From positions 1,364,001-1,428,000 of the forward strand of contig NC_015976.1 of NCBI RefSeq assembly GCF_000283515.1: a stretch of DNA of 64,000 nucleotides, given 5' to 3'. The notes under the pieces were generated by a model that made no database searches, was not told where the DNA came from, and was given only the letters and a program-made list of their open reading frames with translations. Positions 18,856 through 29,784 of this stretch are shown here, one piece after another; the first letter of the stretch is position 1; each line of letters starts with the position of its first letter. Origin of the DNA: Sphingobium sp. SYK-6. Lineage in GTDB: Bacteria > Pseudomonadota > Alphaproteobacteria > Sphingomonadales > Sphingomonadaceae. The position numbers were made by a program, and so were the translations under genes.

Positions 18856-19869
18856 ATGCGTGCATGGCAACTGGCGGCGGGCGCCACCTCGATCGATGAT
18901 CTGAGCCTGATCGAGATGCCCGATCCGGTGCCCGGCCCCGGCGAGGTCGCGATCCGCGTCCACGCATGCTCCCTCAATTATCGCGATCAGGCGATCGTGC
19001 GCGGCCAGTATATGGGCGGGCCGGTGCCATCGCCCATCGTGCCGCTGTCGGACGGGGCCGGCGAGGTCGTCGCGGTCGGCCCCGGCGTCTCGCGTTTCCG
19101 GACCGGCGATCGGGTGGCCGGCACGTTTTTCCAGGACTGGGTCGACGGACCGCCCAATCCCCACACCGGCCCCGCGAACGGCGCGGCAGGCGGGCGGGGC
19201 ATGCTTGCGGAAACCGTGCTACTGCCCGAGCAGGGCGTCGTCTCCATCGCCGCATCGCTGAGCTACGCGGAAGCCGCGACGCTCCCCTGCGCGGGCGTGA
19301 CGGCCTGGAACGCGCTGTTCGAGGGTCCGCGACCGGTCCGCCCGGGTGATCGCGTGCTGCTGCTCGGCACCGGCGGCGTCTCCATGATCGCGCTGCTGCT
19401 GGCCAAGGCGGCGGGTTGCGAGGTCATCGTCACATCCTCGAGCGATGCCAAGCTCGAACGGGCGAAGGCACTCGGCGCCGACCATGGCGTCAATTACAAG
19501 GCGATCGAGGACTGGGGGCGCCATGTCGGCACGACGCTGGGCGGCGTGGACAAGGTGGTCGAGGTCGGCGGGGCCGGCACGCTGCACCAGAGCTTCGCCG
19601 CGCTGCGCCACAATGCCGAGGTGGCGCTGATCGGCGTGCTCAATCCCGTCGGCGGGCCCAATCCGGCCGCGCTCATGATGACCGGCAGCATCCTGCGCGG
19701 CATCTTCGTGGGCTCGCGACGCATGGCCGAGCGGCTGGCCGGGGCCGTGGACGCCAATGGCATCAAGCCCGTCATCGGCGCGACCTTCAGCTTCGAAGAC
19801 GCGAAGGCGGCTTATGCCTATGTCGAATCCCCGGACCTGTTCGGCAAGGCGGTGATCGCATTCTCCTGA
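18856..19869 (+). CDS. Zinc-type medium-chain alcohol dehydrogenase/quinone reductase family protein
   Basis: 337 aa MDR protein: GroES-like N-terminus (SLNYRDQAIVRGQY, PLSDGAGEVVAVGPGVSRFRTGDRV), GVTAWNALF, and nucleotide motif LLLGTGGVSMIALLLAKAAG. The usual catalytic cysteine near residue 40 is replaced (HACSLNYRDQ places Cys before NYRD as in quinone oxidoreductases), and no structural-zinc four-Cys loop is present, so this is the zinc-poor enoyl/quinone reductase branch. AGGAGA stands before the ATG at 18856; the in-frame ATG at 18835 is a less likely start. First of three closely spaced genes with the hydrolase and VOC protein. Confidence 0.87.
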   Translation: MRAWQLAAGATSIDDLSLIEMPDPVPGPGEVAIRVHACSLNYRDQAIVRGQYMGGPVPSPIVPLSDGAGEVVAVGPGVSRFRTGDRVAGTFFQDWVDGPPNPHTGPANGAAGGRGMLAETVLLPEQGVVSIAASLSYAEAATLPCAGVTAWNALFEGPRPVRPGDRVLLLGTGGVSMIALLLAKAAGCEVIVTSSSDAKLERAKALGADHGVNYKAIEDWGRHVGTTLGGVDKVVEVGGAGTLHQSFAALRHNAEVALIGVLNPVGGPNPAALMMTGSILRGIFVGSRRMAERLAGAVDANGIKPVIGATFSFEDAKAAYAYVESPDLFGKAVIAFS

Positions 19870-19884
19870 CCCCGGCAGGCCGGC

Positions 19885-20616
19885 ATGGCGAGCTTTCTGA
19901 TGATCCATGGCGCCTGGCATGGCGGCTGGTGCTTCGAGCGCCTGCGCAGGCCGCTGGAAGCGCGGGGCCATGCCATGGCGGCGCCGGACCTGCCCGGCAT
20001 GGGCGGGGACGCGCGGGCCCTGGCGGCGGCGACGCTCGACCGCTGGGCGGACTTCGCCATCGCGCAGGCAGACACCTTGCCGGGGCCGGTGATCCTGTGC
20101 GGGCACAGCCGGGGCGGGCTCGTCGTCAGCCGTGCCGCCGAGCGCGCGCCCGAGGCATTCGCGGCGCTTGTCTATGTCGCGGCGCTGCTGTGCGAGGATG
20201 GCCGCAGCCTCTACGACATGATGGGCGAGCCGCAGCATGGCGGCTTTTCCGATGGGCTCTCGCCGGTCGCGGACGGGCTGGGCGTGGCGCTCTCCGCGCA
20301 GGCGGCGATCCCGCTTTTCTACAGCCACTGCGAGCCGCAGGTGCAGGCCGTGAGCGCCGCGCGGCTCGTGGCGGAACCGGTGCGTCCGCTCGGCACGCCG
20401 GTCCGCGTCACGCCGGAGCGCTTCGGCCGCGTGCCGCGCCATTATGTGGAATGCATCCATGACAGGGTCCTGCCGCTGGCGACACAGCGCGCCATGACGG
20501 CGGCCCTTCCCTGCGCGAGCGTGACCACGCTCGACAGCGATCACAGCCCGTTCCTGTGCGTACCCGACGCACTGGCGGGCGCCCTGACAACGATAGCGGA
20601 GAGGACGCAGGCATGA
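19885..20616 (+). CDS. Alpha/beta-hydrolase fold esterase
   Basis: 243 aa. Begins FLMIHGAWHGGWCFERL, the oxyanion HG motif of the MenH/hydroxynitrile lyase/plant methylesterase branch. Nucleophile serine is in CGHSRGGLV, and the catalytic His is in LDSDHSPFLCVPDAL. It starts 15 bp after the dehydrogenase stop and its own stop overlaps the VOC gene start (ATGA), so the three genes form one transcript. A methyl- or acyl-ester of an aromatic acid is a plausible substrate; this is inference from context. Confidence 0.88.
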   Translation: MASFLMIHGAWHGGWCFERLRRPLEARGHAMAAPDLPGMGGDARALAAATLDRWADFAIAQADTLPGPVILCGHSRGGLVVSRAAERAPEAFAALVYVAALLCEDGRSLYDMMGEPQHGGFSDGLSPVADGLGVALSAQAAIPLFYSHCEPQVQAVSAARLVAEPVRPLGTPVRVTPERFGRVPRHYVECIHDRVLPLATQRAMTAALPCASVTTLDSDHSPFLCVPDALAGALTTIAERTQA

Positions 20617-21161
20617 ACAGGACAATGGGTTTCGGCGGGCAGGTCGGCACGGTCTGCCAGATGGCCTATGTCGTGAAGGACATGGACGAAGCGATCGACT
20701 GGTGGATCAGCAAGCTGGGCATCGGCCCGTGGTTCTTCCTCCCGCGCTTCGGCGGGGAAGGGCATGTGTTCCGGGGCGCGCCTTGCACCAGCGACGTCGC
20801 CATCGCGATGAGCTTCGCGGGATCGATGAACATCGAGCTGCTGCAGCCGCTCGACGACAATCCCTCGGTCTACAAGGAGACGATCGACCGGGTGGGCTAT
20901 GGCTTTCATCATTTCGGCCTCGCCATCGACGGCGACGAGATCGAGGCGGAAGTCGAGCGCCGCATCGCGCGGGGCGAAGTGCTCGCGCATCGCGCGCCGG
21001 TGCCCACCGGCGGGTCGGTCGCCTATTTCGAAGGCGGGCCGGGCGCGCCGGGCTTCGTCGAGCTGATCCCCGCGACCCCCGGCATGGACGAGGGCTTCAC
21101 GCGCTTCTGGGAGCAGACGCGGGGCTGGGATGGCAAGGATCCGTTGCGCTCCTTCCTCTGA
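20613..21161 (+). CDS. VOC-superfamily (glyoxalase/extradiol dioxygenase fold) protein
   Basis: 182 aa. Paired beta-alpha-beta units: QMAYVVKDMDEAIDWWISKLGIGPWFFL at the start and GYGFHHFGLAIDGDEIEAEVERRI with a conserved His in FHHFG, then FEGGPGAPGFVELIP with the matching Glu. These His/Glu positions are the metal ligands of glyoxalase-type enzymes. The family holds dioxygenases, epimerases and binding proteins; no choice is possible. It overlaps the upstream hydrolase stop by four bases. It precedes the ligM promoter region by 298 bp. Confidence 0.85.
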   Translation: MNRTMGFGGQVGTVCQMAYVVKDMDEAIDWWISKLGIGPWFFLPRFGGEGHVFRGAPCTSDVAIAMSFAGSMNIELLQPLDDNPSVYKETIDRVGYGFHHFGLAIDGDEIEAEVERRIARGEVLAHRAPVPTGGSVAYFEGGPGAPGFVELIPATPGMDEGFTRFWEQTRGWDGKDPLRSFL

Positions 21162-21340
21162 TTTTGCTGCGCAGCAACATGGCGCCGCAGGACGTCGGAG
21201 GTGACCCGCGTGCCGAGATTTCTAGGGCCGTTTCCGCCTGGTCTGAAATGGGCCTCACAACCCTTCGCGGGTGCAGCAAGAATGGCGGAAATGCGCTGGA
21301 TACAGCCAGTGACACAAGTTTGGACAGATGCGCCGGGGGC

Positions 21341-21381
21341 ACGAAATTTTCGTTTGTGTAACATACAAAAATTCGTATGTT
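21341..21381. promoter_or_regulatory. Probable DesR operator upstream of ligM
   Basis: Two dyads lie here: ACGAAA-T-TTTCGT at 21341-21353 and AACATAC-N8-GTATGTT at 21360-21381. A 21-bp segment at 21348-21368 (TTTCGT..G.GTA.CATACAA) matches the minus-strand reading of 39017-39037 upstream of the second lignostilbene dioxygenase at 17 of 21 positions. This region is AT-rich against its surroundings and sits about 80 bp before ligM, right for a MarR operator. In SYK-6 ligM-metF-ligH is known to be DesR-controlled; binding at this exact spot is inferred. Confidence 0.65.
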
Positions 21382-21456
21382 TCCGGGCGTCCATCGATTC
21401 GACCGATTGCGTCGAACGCCGACCCGTACCTCGCGATGATCAAGGAGAGGACTTAG

Positions 21457-22875
<1,419 letters not shown>

Positions 22876-22887
22876 CCTTTGGGCATC

Positions 22888-22919
22888 GGGCGGCCATCTC
22901 CCACGGGGGACGGTCGCCC
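22888..22919 (+). other. Stem-loop after the ligM stop
   Basis: GGGCGGCC at 22888-22895 pairs with GGTCGCCC at 22912-22919 (one G-U pair), loop 16. It begins 12 bases after the ligM stop in the long ligM-metF spacer and has no U-run, so it may protect the ligM message or partly attenuate transcription. Confidence 0.45.
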
Positions 22920-23102
22920 GGCGCCACCCATGACGATTGCTCTGCGAAGGGCGCCGTTCGTCCCGAGGAGCCGCCGCGTCCGTCGGCACGGCGAATCGAG
23001 GGCGATGCTGACGACCGGCCCCGCCTGGCGCCGGCATGCAGCGCCACCCGGCCGGGACCGCCGAACGACCGGCTCCCGCGGCTCTCGCGCAATCGAACCT
23101 GA

Positions 23103-23999
<897 letters not shown>

Positions 24000-24035
24000 G
24001 CGCCCTGCCGACCGAACAGGACTTACGGCGCATCG

Positions 24036-24056
24036 GCCCGGGCGACCTGCCCGGGC
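24036..24056 (+). other. Perfect stem-loop in the metF-ligH spacer
   Basis: GCCCGGGC, five bases, GCCCGGGC. It lies 37 bases after the metF stop and 28 bases before the ligH ATG. It lacks a U-run, so simple termination is unlikely; together with the stem after ligM it could set relative mRNA levels within the operon. Confidence 0.5.
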
Positions 24057-24084
24057 TCGCCACGAGAAAGGACGAGGAGGACAC

Positions 24085-25761
24085 ATGGCACAAGGCTCCG
24101 ATATCGAGATCGCCCGCGAAGCGAAGATGCAGAATATCGCGGAGGTCGGCGCGAAAGTCGGCATCCCGCAGGACGCGCTGCTGAACTACGGCCCCTACAA
24201 GGCCAAGCTGAGCTGGGACTTCATCAACAGCGTTCAGGGCAACCAGGACGGCAAGCTGATCCTCGTCACCGCGATCAACCCGACGCCGGCCGGCGAAGGC
24301 AAGACCACGACCACCGTGGGCCTGGCCGACGGCCTCAACCGCATCGGCAAGAAGACCGTGGCGGCGCTGCGCGAGCCTTCGCTCGGCCCCTGTTTCGGCG
24401 TGAAGGGCGGCGCGGCCGGCGGCGGCTATGCGCAGGTCGTGCCGATGGAGGACATCAACCTTCACTTCACCGGTGACTTCCATGCCATCACCTCGGCGAA
24501 CAACCTGCTCGCCGCGCTGATCGACAACCACATCTACTGGGGCAACAAGCTCGGCCTCGATCCGCGCCGCATCGCATGGCGCCGCGTGCTCGACATGAAC
24601 GACCGGGCGCTGCGCTCGATCGTCAATTCGCTGGGCGGCGTCTCGAATGGCTATCCGCGCGAGGACGGCTTCGACATCACCGTGGCTTCGGAAGTCATGG
24701 CGATCCTGTGCCTTTCCTCGGACCTCAAGGACCTCGAGCGGCGCCTCGGCAACATCCACGCCGGCTACACGCGCGAGCGCAAGGCCGTGCTGGCCAGCGA
24801 GCTGAATGCCTCGGGCGCCATGACCGTGCTGCTCAAGGACGCGCTGCAGCCGAACATGGTGCAGACGCTGGAGAATAATCCGGTGCTCATCCATGGCGGC
24901 CCGTTCGCGAACATCGCGCATGGCTGCAACTCGGTGCTCGCCACCAAGACCGCGCTCAAGATCGCCGATTATGTGGTGACGGAAGCCGGCTTCGGTGCCG
25001 ACCTGGGTGCGGAGAAGTTCTTCGACATCAAATGCCGCAAGGCGGGCCTCAAGCCCTCGGCCGCAGTGATCGTGGCGACGATCCGCGCGCTCAAGATGCA
25101 TGGCGGCGTCGACAAGGCCGATCTCGGCACGGCGAACCCGGAGGCGGTCCGCAAGGGCGGCGTCAATCTCGCTCGCCACATCGAGAATGTCCGCCAGTTC
25201 GGCGTGCCGGTGGTGGTCGCGATCAACCAGTTCATCACGGACACCGACGAGGAAATGGCCATGGTGAAGGAAATCGCCGAGGCCGCGGGCGCCGAGGCGG
25301 TACTGTGCAGCCACTGGGCCAACGGCTCGGCCGGCACCGAGGAACTGGCGCGCAAGGTCGTCGCGCTCGCCGAGAGCGGTTCGTCCAACTTCGCGCCGCT
25401 CTATGAAGACAGCATGCCGCTGTTCGAGAAGATCGACACGATCGCCAAGCGCATCTACCGCGCGACCGAGGCGACGGCGGACAGCAGCGTGCGCAACAAG
25501 CTCAAGGGCTGGGAAGCGGACGGCTTCGGCCATCTGCCGGTCTGCATGGCCAAGACGCAGTACAGCTTCTCGACCGACCCGGCGCTGCGCGGCGCCCCGA
25601 CCGACCATGTCGTGCCCGTGCGCGACGTGATCCTCTCGGCCGGCGCGGAGTTCATCGTGGCGGTCTGCGGCGACATCATGCGCATGCCCGGCCTGCCCAA
25701 GGTCCCCTCGGCAGACTTCATCAAGCTCGACGAGCAGGGCCAGATCCAGGGCCTGTTCTGA
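24085..25761 (+). CDS. ligH: Formate-tetrahydrofolate ligase, LigH
   Basis: 558 aa. Interconverts 10-formyl-THF with formate and THF at the cost or gain of ATP; in aromatic demethylation it releases formate, regenerating THF for LigM. The P-loop [18 protein letters not shown] is clear, along with [48 protein letters not shown] and [25 protein letters not shown]. Third gene of ligM-metF-ligH. A strong hairpin terminator follows at 25818. The formate it makes is the substrate of the fds operon at 41865-47530. Confidence 0.97.
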   Translation: MAQGSDIEIAREAKMQNIAEVGAKVGIPQDALLNYGPYKAKLSWDFINSVQGNQDGKLILVTAINPTPAGEGKTTTTVGLADGLNRIGKKTVAALREPSLGPCFGVKGGAAGGGYAQVVPMEDINLHFTGDFHAITSANNLLAALIDNHIYWGNKLGLDPRRIAWRRVLDMNDRALRSIVNSLGGVSNGYPREDGFDITVASEVMAILCLSSDLKDLERRLGNIHAGYTRERKAVLASELNASGAMTVLLKDALQPNMVQTLENNPVLIHGGPFANIAHGCNSVLATKTALKIADYVVTEAGFGADLGAEKFFDIKCRKAGLKPSAAVIVATIRALKMHGGVDKADLGTANPEAVRKGGVNLARHIENVRQFGVPVVVAINQFITDTDEEMAMVKEIAEAAGAEAVLCSHWANGSAGTEELARKVVALAESGSSNFAPLYEDSMPLFEKIDTIAKRIYRATEATADSSVRNKLKGWEADGFGHLPVCMAKTQYSFSTDPALRGAPTDHVVPVRDVILSAGAEFIVAVCGDIMRMPGLPKVPSADFIKLDEQGQIQGLF

Positions 25762-25817
25762 GCCCCGGCCATGCCGTGCGCGTCATGACCGGGTCATGAC
25801 CGCGTGAAGACATCGGG

Positions 25818-25851
25818 AAGGCCCGCCGCGCAGATGTGTGGCGGGCCTTTC
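25818..25851 (+). terminator. Rho-independent-like terminator after ligH
   Basis: Perfect 10-bp arms AAGGCCCGCC (25818-25827) and GGCGGGCCTT (25840-25849), a 12-base loop, then a short T stretch (TTTC). It lies 56 bases beyond the ligH stop and probably ends ligM-metF-ligH. Confidence 0.75.
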
Positions 25852-25908
25852 GCTATGGCGGCTCGGCGCCCGCTTGCGATGCCGGGACCCGCGTGCGACG
25901 CTGGCGCC

Positions 25909-26676
25909 ATGACGGGCGCGGGGAGAGCAGAAGCGGAAGGCGCAGCGGAGCAGCCGCTTGCCGGTGGGCGGGCGACGCGCGGCGTGGTGCGTGTCGGCGA
26001 CACTGTCCGCCGCCCGCCGCGCGACAATGCCGCCTTTGCGCGTGCATTGCTGCGCCATCTGGAGAGGGCGGCCCCCGGCCTCGCGCCGGCCTTTCTCGGC
26101 CAGGATGCGCAGGGGCGGGACATGCTCGGATGGATCGCGGGCGACGTCGAGCCATCGCTGCGGGATTATGGCGACGCGGCTGTCATCGCGGCGGCGCGAT
26201 TGCTGCGCCGGCTGCACGATGCCACGCGTGGCACGGCATTGGCGGGGGAGAGCGAGGTCGCCTGCCATTTCGATTGCGGGCCCTATAATGCCATCTTTCG
26301 CGACGGCCTGCCGGTGGCCTGGATCGATTTCGACATGGCCGCGCCCGGCCGGGCGATCGACGACCTGGCCTATCTGGTCTGGATGTGGTCGATCTCGTCA
26401 CAAGCGAACCGCGCGCCGCTCGCCGCGCAATGCCGGCAGGCGGCTCTGGCTGCCCGCCATTATGGGGTCGCGCCGGCCGAGCGGGCCGGGCTGGTGGCGG
26501 CCATCATCGGACGGATCGACGGCAATATCCGTTATTGGGAAGCCGCCCTGCGCGATCTGCGGCGCGTCGCGGTGAGCGAGGAGAAGGCGCGTGCCATGCT
26601 GCGCTGGTCCCACGAGGAGCGCGCGCATATGCTGCGCCACAAGGCGGCCTTTGCTGCGGCTCTCGATGCTGGCTGA
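25909..26676 (+). CDS. Aminoglycoside phosphotransferase (APH) family kinase-like protein
   Basis: 255 aa. The catalytic loop reads HFDCGPYNAIF (HxDxxxxN) at ~133-141, followed by AWIDFDMAAPGRAIDDLAYLVW, the Mg-binding D and linker of APH/choline-kinase-like proteins. The N-terminal ATP lobe is short and poorly conserved, as in small phosphotransferases. True substrates are unknown; antibiotic resistance should not be assumed. The ATG at 25909 has no convincing ribosome site, and it follows the ligH terminator, so expression is presumably separate from the C1 operon. Confidence 0.75.
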   Translation: MTGAGRAEAEGAAEQPLAGGRATRGVVRVGDTVRRPPRDNAAFARALLRHLERAAPGLAPAFLGQDAQGRDMLGWIAGDVEPSLRDYGDAAVIAAARLLRRLHDATRGTALAGESEVACHFDCGPYNAIFRDGLPVAWIDFDMAAPGRAIDDLAYLVWMWSISSQANRAPLAAQCRQAALAARHYGVAPAERAGLVAAIIGRIDGNIRYWEAALRDLRRVAVSEEKARAMLRWSHEERAHMLRHKAAFAAALDAG

Positions 26677-26889
26677 GGGGCGGGGGAGTGGCTTGCCGTC
26701 ACCCTCGGCTTTGCGCAGATGGAGCGGAGATACCCACGGCAGGGGGATGCCCAAGCGGCGTGGACAGAGTCCAGGCCTTTGCGGAACGGCGGTTATCCCG
26801 CTTTTGCTCCAGAAGAAGCCTGACCCGATACGACTTCTGTTGCGGACGTGCCGTCCCTCATTATGGAATAATTCCGGGGTAGGGGTTCC

Positions 26890-27036
26890 ATGATCGATTG
26901 GATTCTTTCTGGCTTTGGCGCGTGGCTCGGAAACCGCTGGTTCGGGGCGTGGTTCAAGCGTCATCCAATCGTTGGAAATCTTTTCTTTATTGTCGGGACA
27001 ATTGCAGCGATCATTGTTCTTCTGGCCATCGAGTGA
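26890..27036 (+). CDS. Candidate 48-aa single-pass membrane protein
   Basis: Reads MIDWILSGFGAWLGNRWF then GAWFKRHPIVG and a hydrophobic end, NLFFIVGTIAAIIVLLAI (residues 30-47), finishing in Glu before TGA. The layout, an aromatic amphipathic N-terminus, a basic turn (KRHP) and one membrane helix, looks designed rather than random. GGGGTAGGGG upstream is a weak ribosome site. GC content is lower than in neighbours. No function or homologue is known to me; it may be chance. Confidence 0.4.
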   Translation: MIDWILSGFGAWLGNRWFGAWFKRHPIVGNLFFIVGTIAAIIVLLAIE

Positions 27037-27269
27037 TCGTCCGCTTTCCATCACCTTTACGCCATAGCTCCTGCAAGCCCTCTGTCCTAAAAGCTGACAT
27101 TCGCAGTTTTATGCGACATCTTCGGTGTTACAACCGGAACCGCTCGCTCCGCATTCGGCTATGAAAGATCGATAACAAGGCGATGGCGAACGGCAGAAAA
27201 TCAGGTGCGAGGCCTCAAGAGCGGCCTTTCCGGACAGACGCCAATGGAGACGTCATCTTCCCCTTAAAT

Positions 27270-27357
27270 CGTCATTCCCGCGCACGCGGGAATCCAGCTG
27301 AGACATCGCGTACGAGCGCCGGGGTGTCACTGGATTCCCGCGTGCGCGGGAATGACG
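27270..27357. repeat. Inverted pair of REP sequences (BIME-like)
   Basis: 27270-27297 and 27330-27357 are perfect 28-bp inverted copies of each other, and each is itself a small hairpin (CCCGCGCACGCGGG core in the first). The 32-bp centre is not repeated. This is the paired form typical of REP elements mobilised by RAYT transposases; no such transposase is seen in the window. Confidence 0.88.
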
Positions 27358-27506
27358 AAAAGTGGAAATGTCCGCTTGCCACAACCAATCGGCCATCCAC
27401 CGACCTTGATGGGTTCCTTTAAAGCGGACCTTCGCCCGGCCGACGTCTGGCCACGCCGCCGGGTCATTTGAGGCGCACCTTCCCCGCCGCACGGCGAAGC
27501 GCCGCT

Positions 27507-28025
27507 TCAGGGGAGGCGGGCCGCGCGGGCCGGGTTTTCCGGGCCTGCGCCGCGATCGGGGAGCTGCTCGTTGAAGATCTTGCGGCTGACGAACTTCCAT
27601 GCGCCGTCGACCTTGCGCATGGAGTCCTCGTAATGGCCGTAGCTGCCGATGGCGGGGCTGTGGCCGGGGCCATTATTGGCCACCTCGAACCAGTAGATGA
27701 CGCCCTTCGCGGTGTCGCCATGCACATAAATCGCCTGATTGGTGATGAAGTGGCGCAGCACGACGGGTTTGCCCGAGCCGTCGTCGCCATAATATTGCTT
27801 GATGGCTTCCTTGTAGATGCCGATCTCGCGGTAGATCGCCTCGGGGCCGACGGCTGTGCCCCGCGCCCATTCGAGCCGGCCTTCGGGCGCGAACAGGGCC
27901 GCGTAGGATTCCGCATCGCCCCAGTCGAGCGCCATCAGATACTCCGCCTCGAGCTGCATGATCGCCGCGCGATCGGCGGCATAGGCATCGCCCGCATCCT
28001 GTTGCTGGCCGGTTCCGGTGATCAT
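27507..28025 (-). CDS. SnoaL/NTF2-like domain protein
   Basis: 172 aa from ATG at 28025, where GGGGAGG stands nine bases upstream; a longer reading to 28211 adds unrelated sequence. Marks: DAYAADRAAIMQLEAEYLMALDWGDAESYAALFAPEGRLEWARG and HYEDSMRKVDGAWKFVSRKIF, the normal SnoaL_4 pattern. Unlike the two exported paralogues at 14757 and 15292, it has no signal peptide. It is divergent from the transporter at 28231, sharing a 205-bp promoter region. Enzymatic role unknown; ring-hydroxylating-dioxygenase beta-like or lyase-like activities are both possible for this fold. Confidence 0.82.
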   Translation of the reverse strand: MITGTGQQQDAGDAYAADRAAIMQLEAEYLMALDWGDAESYAALFAPEGRLEWARGTAVGPEAIYREIGIYKEAIKQYYGDDGSGKPVVLRHFITNQAIYVHGDTAKGVIYWFEVANNGPGHSPAIGSYGHYEDSMRKVDGAWKFVSRKIFNEQLPDRGAGPENPARAARLP

Positions 28026-28230
28026 TCGCTGGGCCTCCCCTGTTGTCGATGCGTGCCGCCAGATGAAATGACCGGGCTTTGCGCGCGCCTTACACCATGC
28101 CCGTAAAGCACAGAAAACCGGCACCTGCAAAGTGCTGGACAAAATCAACGCGACGTTGGAAACCACGGGGGCGGACGGCACCGGGGGAGAAGACCCGGCG
28201 ACTGTCCGCATTCTGGGAAGAGGAGATCAT

Positions 28231-29664
28231 ATGGCAATTGCACCCGTCACGGGGCAGGGGGCGCCGAAGGAAGGTACGCAAGCGCATAGCTGGCCGTCCG
28301 CGCCAGCCGCTTATTATGGCCTCACGGTCATCATCATCGCGACATTCCTGAGTTTCTTCGACAGCACGGTGTTCGGCATGCTGGCCGAGCGCATCAAGAT
28401 CGACTTCGGCCTGTCCGATACGCAGCTCGGCATCCTGGGCGGGCCCGCCAGCATCATCTTCTACGTCTTCGTCGGCATTCCGCTGGCGCGCCTCGTCGAT
28501 CTCTATCCCCGCCGGATCATCCTCGCGATCAGTGCCGCGGTGACGGGCGGCGTGACGATGCTGAGCGGCCTTGCGCAGAATTTCGGCCAGTTCATCGCGG
28601 CGCGCATGCTGCTCGGCGCGGGCGGATCGGCCCATGCGCCCGGCTCCTATTCCCTCATCGTCGACATGTTCCGGCCCAAGCGCATCCCCATTTCCTTCGC
28701 CCTGCTGCAGCTCGGCTTCATCGGCGGGACCACGCTCGGCGTGTTCTTCGGCGGCATGATGATCGCGGCGACATCGCACTGGGAACCGAGCCAGGTGATG
28801 GGCCTGCGCATCTTCGGCTGGCAGTGGATCCTCATCGGCCTTGGCCTGCTGTCCTTTCCGGCAGCGCTGCTCTTCCTGTTCATCAAGGAACCCGGCCGTC
28901 GCCTCGCGCCGGTCGAGGCGGTGGTGGTGCCGGAAGCGGTGCCGCTGGGCCGCAAGGTGCTCACCTTCATGGGCTTCGATGCGCTCAAGGGCATCCGCGC
29001 CAAGGGCGTGGTCTATTATCCGCTGTTCTTCGCGCTCGCGCTCAGCGCGACGGAAAGCCAGGGCATCGGCTTCTGGCGCGTGCCTTTCCTGGTGCGCACC
29101 TACGGGCTGGACGAGGCGCGGATCGGGCAGGTGCTTGCGCCCATGCTGCTGGTCGCGCAGCTCGTGGGGCTCGTGCTGGGCGGCGTCATGGTCTCCTGGT
29201 TCGCGCGCCGGCACAAGGACGCCAATGTCCGCACGGCGGCCATCTGCTTCACGGCGGTGACGGTCTGCACGCTCGCCGCGCCGCTGATGCCGAGCGGCGA
29301 GCTGGCCATGGGCGCCATGGCGATCGCCACCATGTTCGGCCTGGCCGGCGCGCCGGCGCAGAACGCGGCGATCCAGCGGGTCGCACCGCAGGCGATGCGC
29401 GGGCAGGTGACGGCCTTCTATCTGTTCATGTTCACCTTCTTCGGTGCGATGGGCAGCTTCGTCATCGGCGCGGTCGCGCAATATGTCGTGGGGGATGAAG
29501 CGCGGCTCTGGCAGGCCATCTTCATCACCGCGCTGGTGCTGCTCCCGCTCGCCACGATCAGCATGTGGCGCGCCTGCAAGCCCTATCGCGCGGAGATCGA
29601 GCGACTGGAGGCAGCCGAGGCGGCAATTGCCGCGCAAACCGCGGAAACAGCCAAGGGGAGTTGA
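28231..29664 (+). CDS. Major facilitator (spinster-like) transporter
   Basis: 477 aa with about 12 membrane segments. The first helix region is YYGLTVIIIATFLSFFDSTVFGMLAERIKIDFGLSDTQLGILGGPASIIFYVFVGIPLARLVDLYPRR, the spinster-type MFS signature with a conserved Asp and Arg. A central loop separates two six-helix halves. GGAAGAGGAG precedes the ATG at 28231. It is 120 bp ahead of an aldehyde dehydrogenase that is followed by a LigW-like decarboxylase and another spinster transporter, so it probably carries the aromatic substrate of that set. Confidence 0.9.
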   Translation: MAIAPVTGQGAPKEGTQAHSWPSAPAAYYGLTVIIIATFLSFFDSTVFGMLAERIKIDFGLSDTQLGILGGPASIIFYVFVGIPLARLVDLYPRRIILAISAAVTGGVTMLSGLAQNFGQFIAARMLLGAGGSAHAPGSYSLIVDMFRPKRIPISFALLQLGFIGGTTLGVFFGGMMIAATSHWEPSQVMGLRIFGWQWILIGLGLLSFPAALLFLFIKEPGRRLAPVEAVVVPEAVPLGRKVLTFMGFDALKGIRAKGVVYYPLFFALALSATESQGIGFWRVPFLVRTYGLDEARIGQVLAPMLLVAQLVGLVLGGVMVSWFARRHKDANVRTAAICFTAVTVCTLAAPLMPSGELAMGAMAIATMFGLAGAPAQNAAIQRVAPQAMRGQVTAFYLFMFTFFGAMGSFVIGAVAQYVVGDEARLWQAIFITALVLLPLATISMWRACKPYRAEIERLEAAEAAIAAQTAETAKGS

Positions 29665-29784
29665 CGACTCACCATCTCTTCCCGAAAGGATCATACATGC
29701 CCTCGGGCATGTCCGGCTCCCGGAGGCCGCGGCGCGTGCTGCGGCCTCCTCGCGGAGCACGCTGAGTTCTGGAAGAGGATTGCC

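Larger units (their letters stand above)
26677..27506. other. 830-bp spacer with a possible small gene and a REP pair
   Basis: The longest stretch without a firmly identified gene. It contains a candidate 48-residue membrane protein (26890-27036), an AT-richer segment (about 26860-27180) unlike the flanking DNA, and a pair of inverted REP sequences (27270-27357). Reading frames crossing the REP pair give only repeat-derived peptides. I see no tRNA or other structured RNA that I can name. Confidence 0.6.

Noticed and set aside
27183..27422. 79-aa frame across the REP pair
   Set aside because: Most of the peptide comes from the repeats (RGNP and RGND segments), a well-known source of false genes.
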